DNA of 64,000 nt from Streptomyces sp. NBC_00513 (lineage in GTDB: Bacteria > Actinomycetota > Actinomycetes > Streptomycetales > Streptomycetaceae). The position numbers and the translations under genes are program-made. Within the stretch, counting starts at the first letter, position 1. Every line of letters starts with the position of its first letter. Positions 1 to 7,733 of the stretch are shown here, piece by piece. The notes below the pieces were generated by a model. The model ran no database searches and had not been told where the DNA came from. It saw nothing but the letters and a program-made list of their open reading frames with translations. The stretch lies in NCBI RefSeq assembly GCF_041431415.1, contig NZ_CP107845.1:3658001-3722000 (forward strand), read 5' to 3'.

Positions 1-49
1 CGCCACCGTCGAGGTCGTCGACAAGAAGGACCTGAACCTTCTGTGCCAC
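1..49 (-). CDS. lsr2: Lsr2 nucleoid-associated protein, N-terminal fragment (cut by window edge)
   Basis: Only the first 16 codons are inside the window. They translate as MAQKVQVLLVDDLDGG, the characteristic start of Lsr2, the actinobacterial H-NS-like protein that binds AT-rich DNA and silences horizontally acquired genes. The start is GTG at 49, preceded by an AAAGGAA ribosome binding site. The N-terminal part of Lsr2 is the oligomerisation domain; the DNA-binding AT-hook-like domain lies outside the window. The 176 bases between this start and the acetyltransferase gene form its upstream region and are less GC-rich than their surroundings, which would suit autoregulation by Lsr2, but that is inference. 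Confidence 0.9.
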   Translation of the reverse strand, partial: MAQKVQVLLVDDLDGG

Positions 50-225
50 CGGATTTCCTTTCATCGAAAATGCAGTACGCGGAAAGGAAACCGCTTTTGC
101 CTGGAAAACACAAACCCCCGCCGAGAGGTTCAGGACGTCAACAGGGCGGGAAACGTACGCGATTCGGACATAGGCCACAGGCGGGCGGAGCCCCGTAAAA
201 GCGGCTGAGATCGATCCGTCATCGA

Positions 226-756
226 TCAGAGGTGCAGAAGCATCCGACTGTTGCCCAAGGTGTTCGGCTTCACTCGTTCGAGACCGAGGAACTCGGCGAC
301 GCCCTCGTCATAGGAACGCAGGAGCTCCATGTAGACATCGGGCTCGACCGCGGTCGCGCCGATCTCGACGAAGCCGTGGTTCGCGAAGAAGTCCACTTCG
401 AAGGTGAGGCAGAAAACCCGGCTCACGCCGAGCAGACGGGCCGTCTCCAACAACTTGGCCAGTACCCGATGTCCGACACCGGCGCCCTTCAACTCGCGAT
501 CCACCGCGAGAGTGCGCACTTCCGCAAGGTCTTCCCACATCACGTGCAGAGCGCCACAGCCCACCACCTGACCGTCACCGACGCGTTCCGCGACCCAGAA
601 CTCCTGGATGTCCTCGTAAAGGACGACGGGGGCTTTGTCGAGCAGGATCCGTTGCTGCACGTACTGGTCGAGCAGGCGTCGCAGCGCGGGAACATCGCGG
701 GTGCGTGCGCGGCGGATCGTCACGGTATTTGCTTCTGCGGCGGAAAACTCTCCCAT
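226..756 (-). CDS. argA: Amino-acid N-acetyltransferase (ArgA-like GNAT)
   Basis: This 176-residue GNAT protein matches the short, single-domain N-acetylglutamate synthase type of Actinobacteria (Rv2747-like), which acetylates glutamate with acetyl-CoA in the first step of arginine synthesis. The acetyl-CoA loop appears as VDRELKGAGVGHRVL at residues 85-99, and the C-terminal part reads FFANHGFVEIG, typical of the fold. The ATG at 756 is chosen because the much longer upstream frame is arginine/glycine-rich shadow sequence running into the BlaI-like gene. It lies 11 bases downstream of that regulator on the same strand, so the two are probably cotranscribed. No arginine genes are nearby, so another amino-acid substrate remains possible. 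Confidence 0.8.
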   Translation of the reverse strand: MGEFSAAEANTVTIRRARTRDVPALRRLLDQYVQQRILLDKAPVVLYEDIQEFWVAERVGDGQVVGCGALHVMWEDLAEVRTLAVDRELKGAGVGHRVLAKLLETARLLGVSRVFCLTFEVDFFANHGFVEIGATAVEPDVYMELLRSYDEGVAEFLGLERVKPNTLGNSRMLLHL

Positions 757-767
757 GCGGGGGGACG

Positions 768-1283
768 CTATCGCCCCGGCTCGGTCCCGCGCTCGCCGGA
801 GTCCTCTTCGGGTCGCGGGTCTTCCGGGGCTTCCCCGGGCTTCGCGTCTTCTTCGGGTACCGGCTCTTCCGCGGGTACCGGCTCTTCCGGGGCTTCCCGG
901 GGTTCGGGGGCGGTGGCCTCGCCGTCGTGACCGACGATGCGTACGGCGTCGCGGAGGGCTTCGCGCTGTTCCGCCGACATCATGCCGAAGAAGGCCACGA
1001 GAGCGGCCGCCGGGTTGTCGCTGGTGGCCCATGCCTCGTTCATCAGTGCGGCCGAGTAGGCGGGCCGGGTGGAGACCGCGGTATATCGATAGGCGCGGCC
1101 TTCGGCTTCCCGGCGGACCCAGCCCTTCTGATGGAGATTGTCCATAACGGTCATGACCGTGGTGTACGCGATGGACCGTTCCTGCTGGAGGTCTTCCAGG
1201 ACTTCCCGAACGGTGACCGGGCGGTTCCACTGCCACACCCGTGTCATCACTGCGTCTTCGAGTTCTCCCAAGGGGCGAGGCAC
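768..1283 (-). CDS. BlaI/MecI/CopY-family transcriptional repressor
   Basis: A 171-residue protein with the BlaI winged-helix domain in about the first 80 residues (LGELEDAVMTRVW, then REVLEDLQ, then AYTTVMTVMDNLHQKGWV). Family members dimerise and repress divergent or downstream genes until they are proteolysed or otherwise inactivated. The last 50 residues form a Pro/Glu-rich tail that is absent from classical BlaI and includes an exact 18-bp tandem duplication (854-889). No BlaR1-type sensor protease is next to it; the adjacent downstream gene is the ArgA-like acetyltransferase. In Actinobacteria many such orphan BlaI proteins control respiration or redox genes, so the target cannot be named here. 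Confidence 0.85.
   Translation of the reverse strand: MPRPLGELEDAVMTRVWQWNRPVTVREVLEDLQQERSIAYTTVMTVMDNLHQKGWVRREAEGRAYRYTAVSTRPAYSAALMNEAWATSDNPAAALVAFFGMMSAEQREALRDAVRIVGHDGEATAPEPREAPEEPVPAEEPVPEEDAKPGEAPEDPRPEEDSGERGTEPGR
854..889. repeat. 18-bp perfect tandem duplication in the BlaI-like tail
   Basis: The unit CGGGTACCGGCTCTTCCG occurs twice head-to-tail (854-871 and 872-889). It is in frame and encodes duplicated PVPAEE-like Pro/Glu residues in the disordered tail, so copy-number change would alter tail length without a frameshift. Confidence 0.9.
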
Positions 1284-1418
1284 AACAGCACGATAGTGCG
1301 GGTTGTGCGGAATTGCCCGACCATTCGGCCGGCAACGCGCGACGAGCCGGTGCCGGGCAACAAAATGGGGCGCACGGCCCGCAGGCCGTACGCCCGTCCC
1401 CGAGACTTTCGCCCGGGG

Positions 1419-1586
1419 TTACTTCCCGGGCTGTCGGGCGGCCTCGGCGGAGGCGAGCACGGCGTCCACGGCCGCGTCCTCCTTCGCCTTGTTGGCACCG
1501 CCCTGGCTCTTCACGATCGTCACGACGAGAGCGATGAAGAACGCGGCCATCACGATGGGGGGCACGAGCGCGGAAACGTAGTCCAT
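1419..1586 (-). CDS. Small single-pass membrane protein, 55 aa
   Basis: A short open frame from ATG at 1586 to TAA at 1419 encodes 55 residues. Residues 6-25 form one hydrophobic helix (ALVPPIVMAAFFIALVVTIV), followed by a charged and then alanine-rich cytoplasmic-type tail. The codon pattern follows the local high third-position GC, and the frame occupies an otherwise empty gap between the BlaI-like gene and the next minus-strand gene. I do not recognise a named family; small proteins of this shape are common and conserved in Streptomyces. Function unknown. Confidence 0.65.
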   Translation of the reverse strand: MDYVSALVPPIVMAAFFIALVVTIVKSQGGANKAKEDAAVDAVLASAEAARQPGK

Positions 1587-1599
1587 GCCCCCAGCCTAG

Positions 1600-2217
1600 C
1601 TACCCGGCGGCGCGGCCGTCCGCCGGGGGCCGGCCCGGCGCGGCGGGCTTCCGGCGGGGCGGGAAGACCTCCCCGGGGGTCGGAATGGGGCGCTCGCGCC
1701 CGGGGCGCGGCTCCTCCTCGGGGGCCGGGGCGGGTGCGGGCTTCGGCTCGCCGCCCCGTTCGTCCTCGCGTCCGCCGGCGAGGGCCAGCAGTCGGGTGCG
1801 GGGGGCGGGCGCCGTCCGCAGCCGGCGGCGTACGGAGCGCTCCGCGACCGCCTGGGCCCGCTCCAGCACGGCGGCGGCGACCGGGTTGGCGCGCAGGGCC
1901 CGCAGGGCCGCGAGGTCGTCGGGTACCGGCTCGTAGCCGGCGGCCAGGGCGTCCTGCAGCAGCTCCAGGTAGCCGGAGAGGCTGCCGGGCAGGGCGCCTC
2001 TGTAGCGGGCGAGGTCGGCGAGGAGGAAGTCTCTGAGCCTCTCCGCCTCGGCGACCGCGTCGTCCACCGACGCCGCGAGGCGAAGGCAGGCCTGGACCTC
2101 GACGGCCGGGAGCGGGGCCGTGGAGGACTGGAGGGCGTGGGCGAGCGAGCGCCTGAGCACGTGCAGCTCGGCAGCACTGAACGCCATGCCGCCGCGGGAT
2201 CCGTAGGGCGTGGGCAT
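1600..2217 (-). CDS. Conserved actinobacterial hypothetical protein
   Basis: A 205-residue soluble protein. The first 140 residues are predicted mostly helical (AELHVLRRSLAHALQ, then VEVQACLRLAASVDDAVAEAERL), followed by a Pro/Glu/Arg-rich low-complexity tail. No catalytic motif or membrane segment is visible. The start at 2217 is favoured by a TATCTT box ending 6 bases upstream of the ATG, the spacing expected of a leaderless transcript. A second in-frame ATG at 2187 (MAFSAAEL) is also possible. The short membrane gene at 1419-1586 follows 13 bases downstream and may be cotranscribed. Function unknown. Confidence 0.65.
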   Translation of the reverse strand: MPTPYGSRGGMAFSAAELHVLRRSLAHALQSSTAPLPAVEVQACLRLAASVDDAVAEAERLRDFLLADLARYRGALPGSLSGYLELLQDALAAGYEPVPDDLAALRALRANPVAAAVLERAQAVAERSVRRRLRTAPAPRTRLLALAGGREDERGGEPKPAPAPAPEEEPRPGRERPIPTPGEVFPPRRKPAAPGRPPADGRAAG

Positions 2218-2229
2218 GGGCCGAAGATA
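2218..2229 (-). promoter_or_regulatory. -10 box of a probable leaderless promoter
   Basis: Reading the minus strand, TATCTT (2229-2224) is followed by 6 bases and then the ATG at 2217, and no Shine-Dalgarno sequence is present. This is the usual geometry for a transcript that begins at the start codon. Confidence 0.5.
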
Positions 2230-2366
2230 CGCGCTAATCGGACTAAATCCCCTTAATTGGGGCGGCTACGGCGCGGCGGGATCGGCACTTGCCAAAGTGG
2301 AAAGTGCGCGTCACTCTGGAAAGCAGGTGGTGGCCGCCCGGCCGCGCCGACCACGAGGGGGACACC

Positions 2367-2762
2367 GTGAGCGAGTACACCGAGGCCAAACGGATGGAGA
2401 GGGCGGCGCTGCTGAACAGCGGCTGGTACGCGCGCTACCTGTGGGCTTTCGGGGCGGGGCAACTGGTCCTCGTACCGGTGTCCCTGCTCTGGCACGGGGC
2501 CGCCCAGGCCGTCGTCTTCGCGACGGCCAACATGCTGCTCGTGGGCGGGATGAGCGTGTACGCGGCGCGGCAGCGGGTGGTACGGCGCGGGTTCGGCCTC
2601 AAGCACGGACTGGTCATCGGGACCTGGTCCGTGGTGTTCGCGGCGACGGTGGTCCTGGGCACCGAGGTCTTCCGGGACAACCTGGCGTTCACGGTCGTGG
2701 CCGCGGTGGCGTGCGCGCTGCCGGCCGTCGTGGGCGCGGTGACCGAGAGGCGGGCCGCATGA
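2367..2762 (+). CDS. Four-helix integral membrane protein of unknown function
   Basis: The GTG at 2367 has a clear ribosome binding site (GAGGGGGAC) and starts a 131-residue protein. After a short charged N-terminus there are four hydrophobic helices: YLWAFGAGQLVLVPVSLLW, AVVFATANMLLVGGMSV, LVIGTWSVVFAATVVLG and FTVVAAVACALPAVVGAV. The stop overlaps the ATG of the next gene (ATGA), so it is translationally coupled to a winged-helix regulator. Membrane protein plus small winged-helix regulator pairs are frequent in Streptomyces, and the regulator probably controls this membrane protein. No transporter motif is visible and the substrate is unknown. Confidence 0.7.
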   Translation: MSEYTEAKRMERAALLNSGWYARYLWAFGAGQLVLVPVSLLWHGAAQAVVFATANMLLVGGMSVYAARQRVVRRGFGLKHGLVIGTWSVVFAATVVLGTEVFRDNLAFTVVAAVACALPAVVGAVTERRAA

Positions 2763-3070
2763 GCACGGAGAAGGAGGGCGCCCACCCCCGGCACGGGCTC
2801 GCGCCGCTGTTGAACGCGCCGGTGCGGCTGTCGGTGGTGGCGGCGCTGGCCGCGGTGGACAAGGCCGAGTTCGGCTTCGTGCGGGACCTCGTGGAGGTGT
2901 CCGACTCGGTGCTGTCCAAGCAGGTGGCGGCGCTGGAGGAGGCGGGCCTGGTGGCCGTGGCCAAGGGCCGGGTGGCCCGCCGCCCGCGGACCTGGCTCTC
3001 GCTGACCCCGAGCGGCCGGACCGTCTACCGGCGCCACCTGGACGCCCTGCGGGCCATCGCGGGTCCGTAG
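2759..3070 (+). CDS. Winged-helix transcriptional regulator, 103 aa
   Basis: A compact DNA-binding protein of the MarR/ArsR-like wHTH type often annotated as transcriptional regulator or DUF4364/HTH_27-like. After APVRLSVVAALAAVDKAEFGF it shows the recognition helix region DSVLSKQVAALEEAGLVAV and a wing with RRPRTWLSLTPSGR. No ligand-binding domain follows. The ATG overlaps the stop of the upstream membrane-protein gene by four bases, so the two form a coupled operon. It is convergent with the kinase gene at 3126. Confidence 0.8.
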   Translation: MSTEKEGAHPRHGLAPLLNAPVRLSVVAALAAVDKAEFGFVRDLVEVSDSVLSKQVAALEEAGLVAVAKGRVARRPRTWLSLTPSGRTVYRRHLDALRAIAGP

Positions 3071-3125
3071 GCGATGCTCCCGGGCCGTCGGAGCCGGCGG
3101 CCCGATCCGGGCCGCCGCGGACCGC

Positions 3126-4685
3126 TCAGCGGCCCGGGGCAGCCCCCTGGCGGCGGCCGGGGGCGGCGGCGAGCGGGGGCAGGAGCATGCCGATGAGCAG
3201 TCCGGCTCCGATCCAGACCCCGACGCCGATCGCGACCGCGCCCAGGGCCGGGACCGGTGTCCGGGCGGCCGTCAGCCAGGCGGCGAACACGCCGGCGATC
3301 TGCCCCGTGTCGTTGGCGAGGAAGGCGGCCTCCTTGGCCCGCGAGACGGCGCGGATCGCCCTGTGCTGCCAGTGGCCGACGATCCAGAGCACCGGCGCCG
3401 TGGCGAGGCCGACCAGGATCGCCTTCCACCAGGTCACCGGGGTGGCGAACAGCAACGTCAGCAGCACCGCCAGGCCGACGGCCGGCGCGAGGAGGATGTA
3501 GACGAGGGTGAGCGGGTCCGCCTCGTCCGTTTGGATCTCCTTGCTGAACCAGGCGACGAGCGTGACGCCCAAGGCCGCGGCGACGGCCCAGAACCCGGAC
3601 AGGGCCCCGAAGCCGAACAACTGGCCGCCGGCCGCCAATCCGGGCAGGAGCGTGCCCGCCCAGGCGGACCCCGGGGAGACCACGACCGACTTGCCCGGCG
3701 CGCGCCCGGAAGCGGGGCTGCCCTTCGACCGCGGTTCGGCCTTCGGCTGCGGTTCGGCCTTCGACGGGGCGGCGACCGCGGGGGCCTCCGCCGCGGTCCG
3801 GGTCGTCACCGGGGGGCGCGGCTGCCAGGACGGCGCCTTGGTGCGGGCGCCCTGCTCGGGCACCGGCCGGGTCGGCGGCGCGACGGCGGCGCGCAGCAGT
3901 TCGGCGGTCCGCGCCGCCGAGTCGGGGCGGTCCGCGGCGTCCTTGCTCAACAGGCTCAGGACCAGCAGGTCCAGGGCCCGGGGGATCTCGGGGCGGCGGA
4001 CCCGCAGGGAGTCGGGTGCGCGTTGCGCGTGCTGGGCGAGGACCTCCCAGGGGGATCCGGTGAACGGCAGCTCGCCGGCGAGCAGTTCGTACAGGAGACA
4101 GCCCAGGCTGTAGATGTCGGTGCGGCCGTCCACCGCGTCGCCGCGCGCCTGTTCCGGCGACATGTAGGCGGGTGTGCCGATCGCCAGGCCGGTCGTGGTC
4201 AGTCCCTGCATGCCGCTCTGCCGGGCGATCCCGAAGTCGCAGATCTTGATCCGGCCCCGGGTGGTGAGCAGCACGTTGCCGGGCTTGATGTCGCGGTGGA
4301 CGACGCCCGCGCCGTGGGCCGCCTGGAGCCCCTCGCATATCTGCGTGCCCCAGCGCACCACGTCCTCGATCGGGGCCCGGCCGGTGGCGGTGCCGAGCGG
4401 GCGCCCGTCGACGAGTTCCATGACCAGGTAGACCACGGTCCGGTGGTCGACGACGGTCTCGCCGACGTCGTGGACGGACACCACGTGGGGGTCCGACAGC
4501 GCCGCGGCCGCCCGGGCCTCGGCGCGCAGCCGTAACGCGAGCTTGTCGTCTCCGGGCCGGGCGATGACCTTCACGGCGACGGCCCGGCCCAATTCGAGGT
4601 CCCGGGCCCGCCACACCTCCCCCATGCCGCCCGCGCCGATGCGGTCGCCCAGCGCGTAGCGGCCGGCCAGGATCGTCCCGTTCAT
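3126..4685 (-). CDS. Membrane-anchored Ser/Thr protein kinase (PknB-type kinase domain)
   Basis: A 519-residue Hanks-type kinase. The glycine loop is GAGGMGEVW (residues 18-25), the ATP lysine is K39 in VAVKVIA, the catalytic loop is HRDIKPGN (D132), the metal-binding loop is DFG (D150-G152), and the activation segment has TTTGLAIGTPAYMSPE. After a Pro/Lys-rich linker (about 270-340) come about five hydrophobic helices to the C-terminus, in place of the single helix and PASTA repeats of PknB. It therefore probably senses a membrane state rather than peptidoglycan. It starts 2 bases after the DUF397 gene stop, so both belong to one transcript. Substrates are unknown. Confidence 0.9.
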   Translation of the reverse strand: MNGTILAGRYALGDRIGAGGMGEVWRARDLELGRAVAVKVIARPGDDKLALRLRAEARAAAALSDPHVVSVHDVGETVVDHRTVVYLVMELVDGRPLGTATGRAPIEDVVRWGTQICEGLQAAHGAGVVHRDIKPGNVLLTTRGRIKICDFGIARQSGMQGLTTTGLAIGTPAYMSPEQARGDAVDGRTDIYSLGCLLYELLAGELPFTGSPWEVLAQHAQRAPDSLRVRRPEIPRALDLLVLSLLSKDAADRPDSAARTAELLRAAVAPPTRPVPEQGARTKAPSWQPRPPVTTRTAAEAPAVAAPSKAEPQPKAEPRSKGSPASGRAPGKSVVVSPGSAWAGTLLPGLAAGGQLFGFGALSGFWAVAAALGVTLVAWFSKEIQTDEADPLTLVYILLAPAVGLAVLLTLLFATPVTWWKAILVGLATAPVLWIVGHWQHRAIRAVSRAKEAAFLANDTGQIAGVFAAWLTAARTPVPALGAVAIGVGVWIGAGLLIGMLLPPLAAAPGRRQGAAPGR

Positions 4686-4687
4686 GC

Positions 4688-4879
4688 CTACCCGTCCGCC
4701 TTGACGGCGTCCAGGAACGCGGCCCAGGCGGCGTGCGTCGTGGCCATCACGAGGTGGGCGGGGTCCGAGCGGTCGGCCACCCGGACCAGGGTGCCGGGCG
4801 CGGCGGACACGTACACGCAGTTGACGCCGTCGTCGCAGTGGGACGACTTCTGCCAGGTGGGGCGAGCGGTCGTGGTCAT
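4688..4879 (-). CDS. DUF397 domain protein, 63 aa
   Basis: The full DUF397 signature is present: WQKSSHCDDGVNCVYV near the start, then VRVADRSDP and the C-terminal AAWAAFLDAVKA. DUF397 proteins are small actinomycete regulatory partners, usually encoded beside a DUF5753/Scr1-type HTH protein. Here no such partner is adjacent. The gene instead sits 2 bases upstream of the Ser/Thr kinase in the same direction. The ATG has a strong GGAGGAGACACC ribosome binding site. Confidence 0.88.
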   Translation of the reverse strand: MTTTARPTWQKSSHCDDGVNCVYVSAAPGTLVRVADRSDPAHLVMATTHAAWAAFLDAVKADG

Positions 4880-4977
4880 GGTGTCTCCTCCGGCGGAAAC
4901 GGGGTCACGGTGCCTGTCGTGGGCCGACCGTAACCCCCGCGGGGGCACACTTCGGCCATTTCCGTGGAAGTTCCCGC

Positions 4978-5730
4978 TCACTCGATCGGAAACGCGTACG
5001 CGATCTCGTACCGGGAATCGGGGATGACCAGGTCCGCGGTCTCCACCGGGCGGCCGTCCGAGTCCAGGTACGTGCGCTCGATCTCGGTGATGAGCGAGCC
5101 GACGCTGATGCCCAGCAGGTTGGCCTGCGCCTGGTTGGCGCGGGACGGGCGCGGTATCTCCAGCACCGAGGCGACCGTGATGCCGATGGACCGCATGCGC
5201 GCGACCACGCCGGCCCCGCGCAGCTCCCCGTCCTCCGGCAGGACGACCGGGGTGTCGGCGGTGAGGGCCATCGGCTCCCAGGACTGGGACAGTTCGGCGG
5301 GGCTGCCGTCGGCCATGAACTCGTAGCGGGTCATCACGCACGGGTCGCCGGGGGCGATGGCGAGGCGGGCCGCGATGTGTTCGGGGGCCGGGGTGTGGGC
5401 GACGGTCCGGGCGTCCCAGGAGGCCGCGAAGCCGTGTTCGAGGGCCTCGGCGCGGAAGGCGTTGCCCGAGTTCGGCACGCGGCGGCGGGTGCGCACCATG
5501 CGCATCCGCCGGCGCGGGGTGCGCACGAACGTCCCGGAACCGGCGCGGCCTTCGAGGAGGCCCTCGATGATCAGTCGTTCCAGGGCGCGTTGGGTGACGC
5601 TCTGTCCGACGGAGTACTCGGCGGCGAACCGCGACCGGGAGGGAAGCTTGTCGCCGACCTCCCACTCGCCCGCCTCGATGCGGGCCCGAAGGGCGTCGAC
5701 CACCAGCAAGTACGGTGATTCACGGGGCAT
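4978..5730 (-). CDS. GntR-family regulator, HutC subfamily (UTRA domain)
   Basis: The N-terminal GntR winged helix runs from PYLLVVDALRARIEAGEW through LPSRSRFAAEYSVGQSVTQRALERL to GRAGSGTFV (about residues 5-75). It is followed by a UTRA effector domain ending in the typical LITEIERTYLDSDGRPVE and YEIAYAFPIE. HutC-type regulators sense small metabolites such as histidine intermediates or amino sugars; the ligand here is unknown. ATG at 5730 is preferred because AGGATGG lies at a good distance; the in-frame ATG at 5739 and TTG at 5754 are alternatives. It is a single gene, separated from coaX by a terminator. Confidence 0.88.
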   Translation of the reverse strand: MPRESPYLLVVDALRARIEAGEWEVGDKLPSRSRFAAEYSVGQSVTQRALERLIIEGLLEGRAGSGTFVRTPRRRMRMVRTRRRVPNSGNAFRAEALEHGFAASWDARTVAHTPAPEHIAARLAIAPGDPCVMTRYEFMADGSPAELSQSWEPMALTADTPVVLPEDGELRGAGVVARMRSIGITVASVLEIPRPSRANQAQANLLGISVGSLITEIERTYLDSDGRPVETADLVIPDSRYEIAYAFPIE

Positions 5731-5864
5731 TTGGACCATCCTGGAGCGTCGCAAACACGTGCGTCCGACGCCGACAAAGCTAAGGCATCAGGTCGAACCC
5801 GACGCGTCAGCCTGACGGCCGGTGAACCGCCGACGCGACGCGAGACGGCGCGAGACGAAACGGA

Positions 5865-5891
5865 AGGCCCCCGCCGGGTGGGCGGGGGCCT
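5865..5891 (-). terminator. Rho-independent-type hairpin after the coaX operon
   Basis: An 11-bp perfect stem (5865-5875 with 5881-5891) and a 5-base loop lie just past the coaX stop in its direction of transcription. There is no T-run, as is usual in Streptomyces. Confidence 0.75.
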
Positions 5892-5918
5892 CGTGTCACG
5901 CCTCGTCGCGCCGCGGCG

Positions 5919-6728
5919 TCACTCGAAGTTGGGCGCGTTGCGCTCGTAGACCAGCCGCAGTCCGATCAACGTCAGCCACGGCTCGTGGTCGTCGATCACC
6001 GAGGCCTCGCCGAGGACGATCGGCGCCAGGCCACCGGTGGCGATCACGCGGACGTCGTCCGGGTCGCCGGTGGGGCCGGCGAGCTCCTTGGCCATCCGGT
6101 TCACGATCCCGTCGACCTGGCCGGCGAACCCGTAGACCACGCCCGACTGCATCGCCTCGACCGTGGACTTGCCGATGACGTTGCGCGGGCGGGCCAGCTC
6201 GATCTTGCGGAGCTGGGCGCCGCGCACGCCGAGGGCCTCCATCGAGATCTCGATGCCCGGGGAGATCACCCCGCCGACGTACTCGCCCTTCGCGGACACC
6301 GCGTCGAAGGTGGTGGCCGTGCCGAAGTCGACGACGATCGCCGGTCCGCCGTAGAGCTCGACGGCCGCGACCGCGTTGATGATGCGGTCCGCGCCGACCT
6401 CCTTCGGGTTGTCCATGAGGATCGGCACGCCCGTCTTGATGCCGGGCTCGACCAGCACGGCCGGCACGTCGCCGTAGTAGCGGCGGGTGACCTCGCGCAG
6501 CTCGTGCAGCACCGAGGGGACCGTCGAACAGATCGCGATGCCGTGGATGCCGTCGCCCAGCTCGGTGCCGAGCATCGGGTGCATGCCCATCAGACCCTGC
6601 ATGAGGACGGCCATCTCGTCGGCCGTCCTGCGCGGGTCGGTGGAGATGCGCCAGTGCTCGACGATCTCGTCACCGTCGAACAGGCCCAGCACCGTGTGGG
6701 TGTTGCCCACGTCGATGGTGAGGAGCAT
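5919..6728 (-). CDS. coaX: Type III pantothenate kinase
   Basis: CoaX phosphorylates pantothenate, the first step of CoA synthesis; it needs a monovalent cation and resists CoA feedback. The 269-residue protein has the ASKHA phosphate loop LTIDVGNTHTVLGLFDGD at residues 3-20, NPKEVGADRIINAVAA (about 107-122) with the catalytic aspartate, and VVDFGTATTFD (about 131-141) with GGVISPGIE after it. It is the last gene of the panC-nadB-nadC operon, three bases after nadC, with its ribosome binding site inside the nadC end. Cotranscription with panC directly links pantothenate synthesis and its phosphorylation. The ATG at 6728 gives the usual family length. Confidence 0.95.
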   Translation of the reverse strand: MLLTIDVGNTHTVLGLFDGDEIVEHWRISTDPRRTADEMAVLMQGLMGMHPMLGTELGDGIHGIAICSTVPSVLHELREVTRRYYGDVPAVLVEPGIKTGVPILMDNPKEVGADRIINAVAAVELYGGPAIVVDFGTATTFDAVSAKGEYVGGVISPGIEISMEALGVRGAQLRKIELARPRNVIGKSTVEAMQSGVVYGFAGQVDGIVNRMAKELAGPTGDPDDVRVIATGGLAPIVLGEASVIDDHEPWLTLIGLRLVYERNAPNFE

Positions 6729-6731
6729 CGG

Positions 6732-7733
6732 TTACACCGCCTCGTGGAGGTCGAGGCCGATGTCCAGGATCGGCGAGGAGTGGGTGAGCCCGCCGACCGC
6801 GAGGTAGTCCACGCCGGTCTCGGCGTAGGCGCGGGCGGTGTCCAGGGTCAGCCGGCCGGAGGACTCCAGGACGGCGCGGCCGGCGACCAGCGCGACGGCC
6901 TCGGCGGTCTGCTCGACGGTGAAGTTGTCCAGCAGGATCAGGTCGGCGCCCGCGTCCAGGACCTCGCCGATCTGCGCGAGGGTGTCGACCTCGACCTCGA
7001 TCGGGACGTCGGGGAAGGCCTCGCGGACGGCCGTGAACGCCTGGGCGACGCCGCCCGCCGCGACCACGTGGTTGTCCTTGACCAGCGCCGCGTCCGACAG
7101 CGACATGCGGTGGTTGACGCCGCCGCCGCAGCGGACCGCGTACTTCTCCAGCGCGCGCAGGCCGGGAGTGGTCTTGCGGGTGTCGCGGACCTTCGCGGAC
7201 GTGCCGTCCAGGACGTCGGCCCAGCGGCGGGTGGCGGTCGCGATGCCCGACAGCCGGCACAGGATGTTCAGGGCGCTGCGCTCGGCCGTGAGCAGGTCGC
7301 GGGTACGGGCGCGGACGGACAGCAGCACCTCGCCCGCCTTGACGGTGTCCCCGTCCTCGGCGTGCCGCTCGACCTCGAACGCCTCGGTGCAGACCACCGA
7401 GAACACGGCCTCGGCGATGCGCAGGCCGGCCACGACGCCGTCCTCGCGGGCGATGAAGTCCGCGACGGCCTCGGCTTCCTCGGGCACGGTGGCGACGGTG
7501 GTGACGTCGACCCCGCCGTCGAGGTCCTCGGACAGCGCCATGTGCGCGATGTCCTCGACCTCGATCGGGTCCAGGCCGGCGTCCGCGAGGAGCTCGGCGA
7601 GCGCCGGGTCCAGGCCGGACTCCTCGCCGTCACCGCAGGCGCAGTCGTCGCCACAGCCGCCCTCGGCCTGCCCCAGGAGGGGCAGTTCGTCGTGCGCGGT
7701 GCGGTCGGTGTCTTCGTGCTGGTGCGTGCTCAC
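6732..7733 (-). CDS. nadC: Nicotinate-nucleotide pyrophosphorylase (quinolinate phosphoribosyltransferase)
   Basis: NadC converts quinolinate and PRPP into nicotinate mononucleotide in de novo NAD synthesis. The 333-residue protein shows the family core: AERSALNILCRLSGIAT, RDTRKTTPGLRALEKYAV, GGGVNHRMSLSDAALVKDNH and the C-terminal DYLAVGGLTHSSP. It carries an unusual N-terminal extension of about 45 residues that is acidic and contains CGDDCACGDGEE, that is C27-x3-C31-x-C33, not part of the catalytic fold. The GTG start overlaps the nadB stop (GTGA), so it is coupled to nadB. nadA, which would supply quinolinate with NadB, is not in the window. Confidence 0.95.
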   Translation of the reverse strand: MSTHQHEDTDRTAHDELPLLGQAEGGCGDDCACGDGEESGLDPALAELLADAGLDPIEVEDIAHMALSEDLDGGVDVTTVATVPEEAEAVADFIAREDGVVAGLRIAEAVFSVVCTEAFEVERHAEDGDTVKAGEVLLSVRARTRDLLTAERSALNILCRLSGIATATRRWADVLDGTSAKVRDTRKTTPGLRALEKYAVRCGGGVNHRMSLSDAALVKDNHVVAAGGVAQAFTAVREAFPDVPIEVEVDTLAQIGEVLDAGADLILLDNFTVEQTAEAVALVAGRAVLESSGRLTLDTARAYAETGVDYLAVGGLTHSSPILDIGLDLHEAV

